Below, piece after piece: positions 5,528-6,484 of a stretch of 6,484 bases of DNA. The DNA is taken from NCBI GenBank assembly GCA_003535475.1, contig DOHC01000222.1, positions 1-6,484 on the forward strand. Reading direction: 5' to 3'. The notes below the pieces were generated by a model. The model saw only the letters and a program-made list of their open reading frames with translations. It had not been told where the DNA came from and made no database searches. The DNA comes from Nitrospiraceae bacterium. Its GTDB lineage: Bacteria; Nitrospirota; Thermodesulfovibrionia; Thermodesulfovibrionales; UBA1546. The translations under genes were made by a program, and so were the position numbers. Numbering within the stretch: position 1 is the stretch's first letter; every line of letters starts with the position of its first letter.

Positions 5528-6277
5528 TCAATAGAGGGCTTTCATATCATCCGTGTATGTTCCGTCTTCTTTATATATGTACAATGGGTTCTCAATTTTC
5601 ATCTCTGTTCTTCCGTCTTTTATCGCCTCTATGAGCACCATCTTTGCCTCTGTCATAAGATTGGAATGAACAAATCTTAATCTTTTCGGTTCCATGTGTT
5701 TTTCCCTCAAGGCATCAATAAGTTCCACAAGCCTTGACGGGTGGTAAATCATGCAGAATCTGCCTTTTGACCTCAGAAGCGAGCACGATGCCTGTATTAA
5801 ATCTGCGAGGTTCAGCTCTATTTCATGCCTTGCAACAGCCTTTTCATCGGTAGGGCTTATCAGTCCTGTCTTCTGGCGCCTGAACGGAGGGTTTGATACA
5901 ACGAGATCAAAAGAGTTGGGAGTTAAAAATGATGAGTTTAGACTGGTTTTATTTTCATAGTGACAATCTCCGAGTTTGAATTTCTTTATGTCTGTCCTGA
6001 TTACCCTTACTCGCTTTTCAACTTTGTTAAGGACGATGTTCTTTTCTGCAAGCCCGGCGAGGCTGTTCTGAATTTCGATAAGGGCAACCTCTGAATCATG
6101 ATATTTTTTTGCTAGCAGGATTCCTACAATCCCGGAGCCTGCTCCCAGATCGGCAATCCTATATGCTCTGTGCAGGTTTACAAATGAGTAAAGCAGGAGC
6201 GCATCTACAGAAAACCTGTAACCTTTCTTATTCTGATAAAGTTTTATATCGCGTATGGTGTCTAATGTTAAGTTCAT
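5528..6277 (-). CDS. tRNA1(Val) A37 N6-methyltransferase-like protein (TrmN6/YfiC family)
   Basis: The product is 249 aa, typical for this family. The N-terminus has the signature LYQNKKGYRFSVDALLL (13-29), followed by SAM-binding motif I ADLGAGSGIVGI (42-53), an acidic residue after the second strand (IEIQNSLAGLAEKN, 67-80) and the adenine-N6 motif NPPF (129-132), which holds the target base. Family members methylate N6 of adenosine 37 in tRNA1(Val) using S-adenosylmethionine, in the cytoplasm. Residues 106-122 (HYENKTSLNSSFLTPNS) between the motif-III strand region and NPPF look like a low-complexity surface insertion. ATG 6277 begins 21 nt after the stop of the HAD gene on the same strand, so the two are probably co-transcribed; its Shine-Dalgarno is weak (AGGAT, about 11 nt away). 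Specificity for tRNA rather than another adenine substrate is inferred from overall motif order. Confidence 0.88.
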   Translation of the reverse strand: MNLTLDTIRDIKLYQNKKGYRFSVDALLLYSFVNLHRAYRIADLGAGSGIVGILLAKKYHDSEVALIEIQNSLAGLAEKNIVLNKVEKRVRVIRTDIKKFKLGDCHYENKTSLNSSFLTPNSFDLVVSNPPFRRQKTGLISPTDEKAVARHEIELNLADLIQASCSLLRSKGRFCMIYHPSRLVELIDALREKHMEPKRLRFVHSNLMTEAKMVLIEAIKDGRTEMKIENPLYIYKEDGTYTDDMKALY

Positions 6278-6298
6278 TAAGTAAGAATATCCTGTACG

Positions 6299-6484
6299 TT
6301 ATTGTTTTTCTATCAATGTCAGAAGCTGGGCCATGTTGTCAATTAAAAAGTCTGCATTGCCGAGCATTGCCCTGTCCCTGAATCCGTAAGTTACTGCTAC
6401 AGTCGTTAACCCTGCAGCTTTACCTGCCTGTATGTCAAAGTCACTGTCGCCTACGATAATAGCTCTCTCAGGCTCTGTTCCGAG
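6299..6484 (-). CDS. HAD-family phosphatase, C-terminal end (phosphoglycolate phosphatase-like), partial
   Basis: The frame is open from the window edge to a TAA at 6301-6299, giving the last 61 residues. It contains the HAD motif IV region IIVGDSDFDIQAGKAAGL (residues 9-26 of the fragment), whose Asp13 and Asp17 would hold the Mg ion, followed by TVAVTYGFRDRAMLGNADFLIDNMAQLL, the usual C-terminal end of the Gph/PGP-type branch. Such enzymes hydrolyse small phosphate esters such as 2-phosphoglycolate, or pyrophosphate in the PpaX group. The nucleophile motif DxD and the motif III lysine lie outside the window, so substrate cannot be judged. The gene is upstream of, and probably co-transcribed with, the methyltransferase gene. 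Confidence 0.9.
   Translation of the reverse strand, partial: LGTEPERAIIVGDSDFDIQAGKAAGLTTVAVTYGFRDRAMLGNADFLIDNMAQLLTLIEKQ

Noticed and set aside
6109..6381. Plus-strand open frame of 90 codons across the methyltransferase/HAD junction
   Set aside because: It is a shadow over two well-supported minus-strand genes with no domain of its own.

Overview
The window is bacterial chromosome carrying six protein genes on both strands, with no mobile element, CRISPR array or RNA gene that I can see. Base composition is moderately AT-rich, codon use favours AAA, ATA and AGA, and the gene set is generic for a Gram-negative-type bacterium with exported and inner-membrane proteins. The style (NfeD/slipin pair, TVP38-type membrane protein, degenerate short repeats in spacers) resembles uncultured Nitrospirota or deltaproteobacterial relatives, but that placement is a weak inference.

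Layout. From 100 to 1866 (+) lies a gene for an exported FecR-domain protein with a Trp/Gly/Tyr-rich DUF6600-like middle and a long Lys/Pro/Glu-rich tail, preceded by a good sigma-70-type promoter and a strong ribosome binding site. It converges on a macro-domain gene (2524 down to 1970, minus). That gene is divergent from an nfeD-type membrane serine protease gene (2562-3851, +), and only 37 bp separate the two start codons. nfeD is followed by its usual partner, a slipin/stomatin SPFH gene (3912-4685, +), then by a TVP38/TMEM64 (VTT-domain) membrane protein gene (about 4802 or 4844 to 5515, +). Converging from the right are a tRNA1(Val)-A37 methyltransferase-like gene (6277 down to 5528, minus) and, upstream of it, the C-terminal end of a HAD phosphatase gene that leaves the window (6484 down to 6299, minus).

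How they work together. NfeD and slipin form the recognised protease/scaffold pair at the membrane, and the TVP38-like protein probably belongs to the same transcription unit. The HAD and methyltransferase genes look co-transcribed. The macro-domain enzyme (ADP-ribose chemistry) shares a control region with the NfeD operon.

The most unusual parts are regulatory rather than coding. The macro/nfeD control region has two back-to-back TATAAT boxes, each exactly 6 nt from an ATG, with no Shine-Dalgarno, suggesting two leaderless transcripts; a perfect 14-bp palindrome sits on the nfeD start codon. The spacer after the slipin gene has interlocked complementary arms in an a-b-a'-b' order built on an 8-bp period. 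The TVP38-like gene has a strong Shine-Dalgarno but no canonical start codon at the right distance, only ATT.
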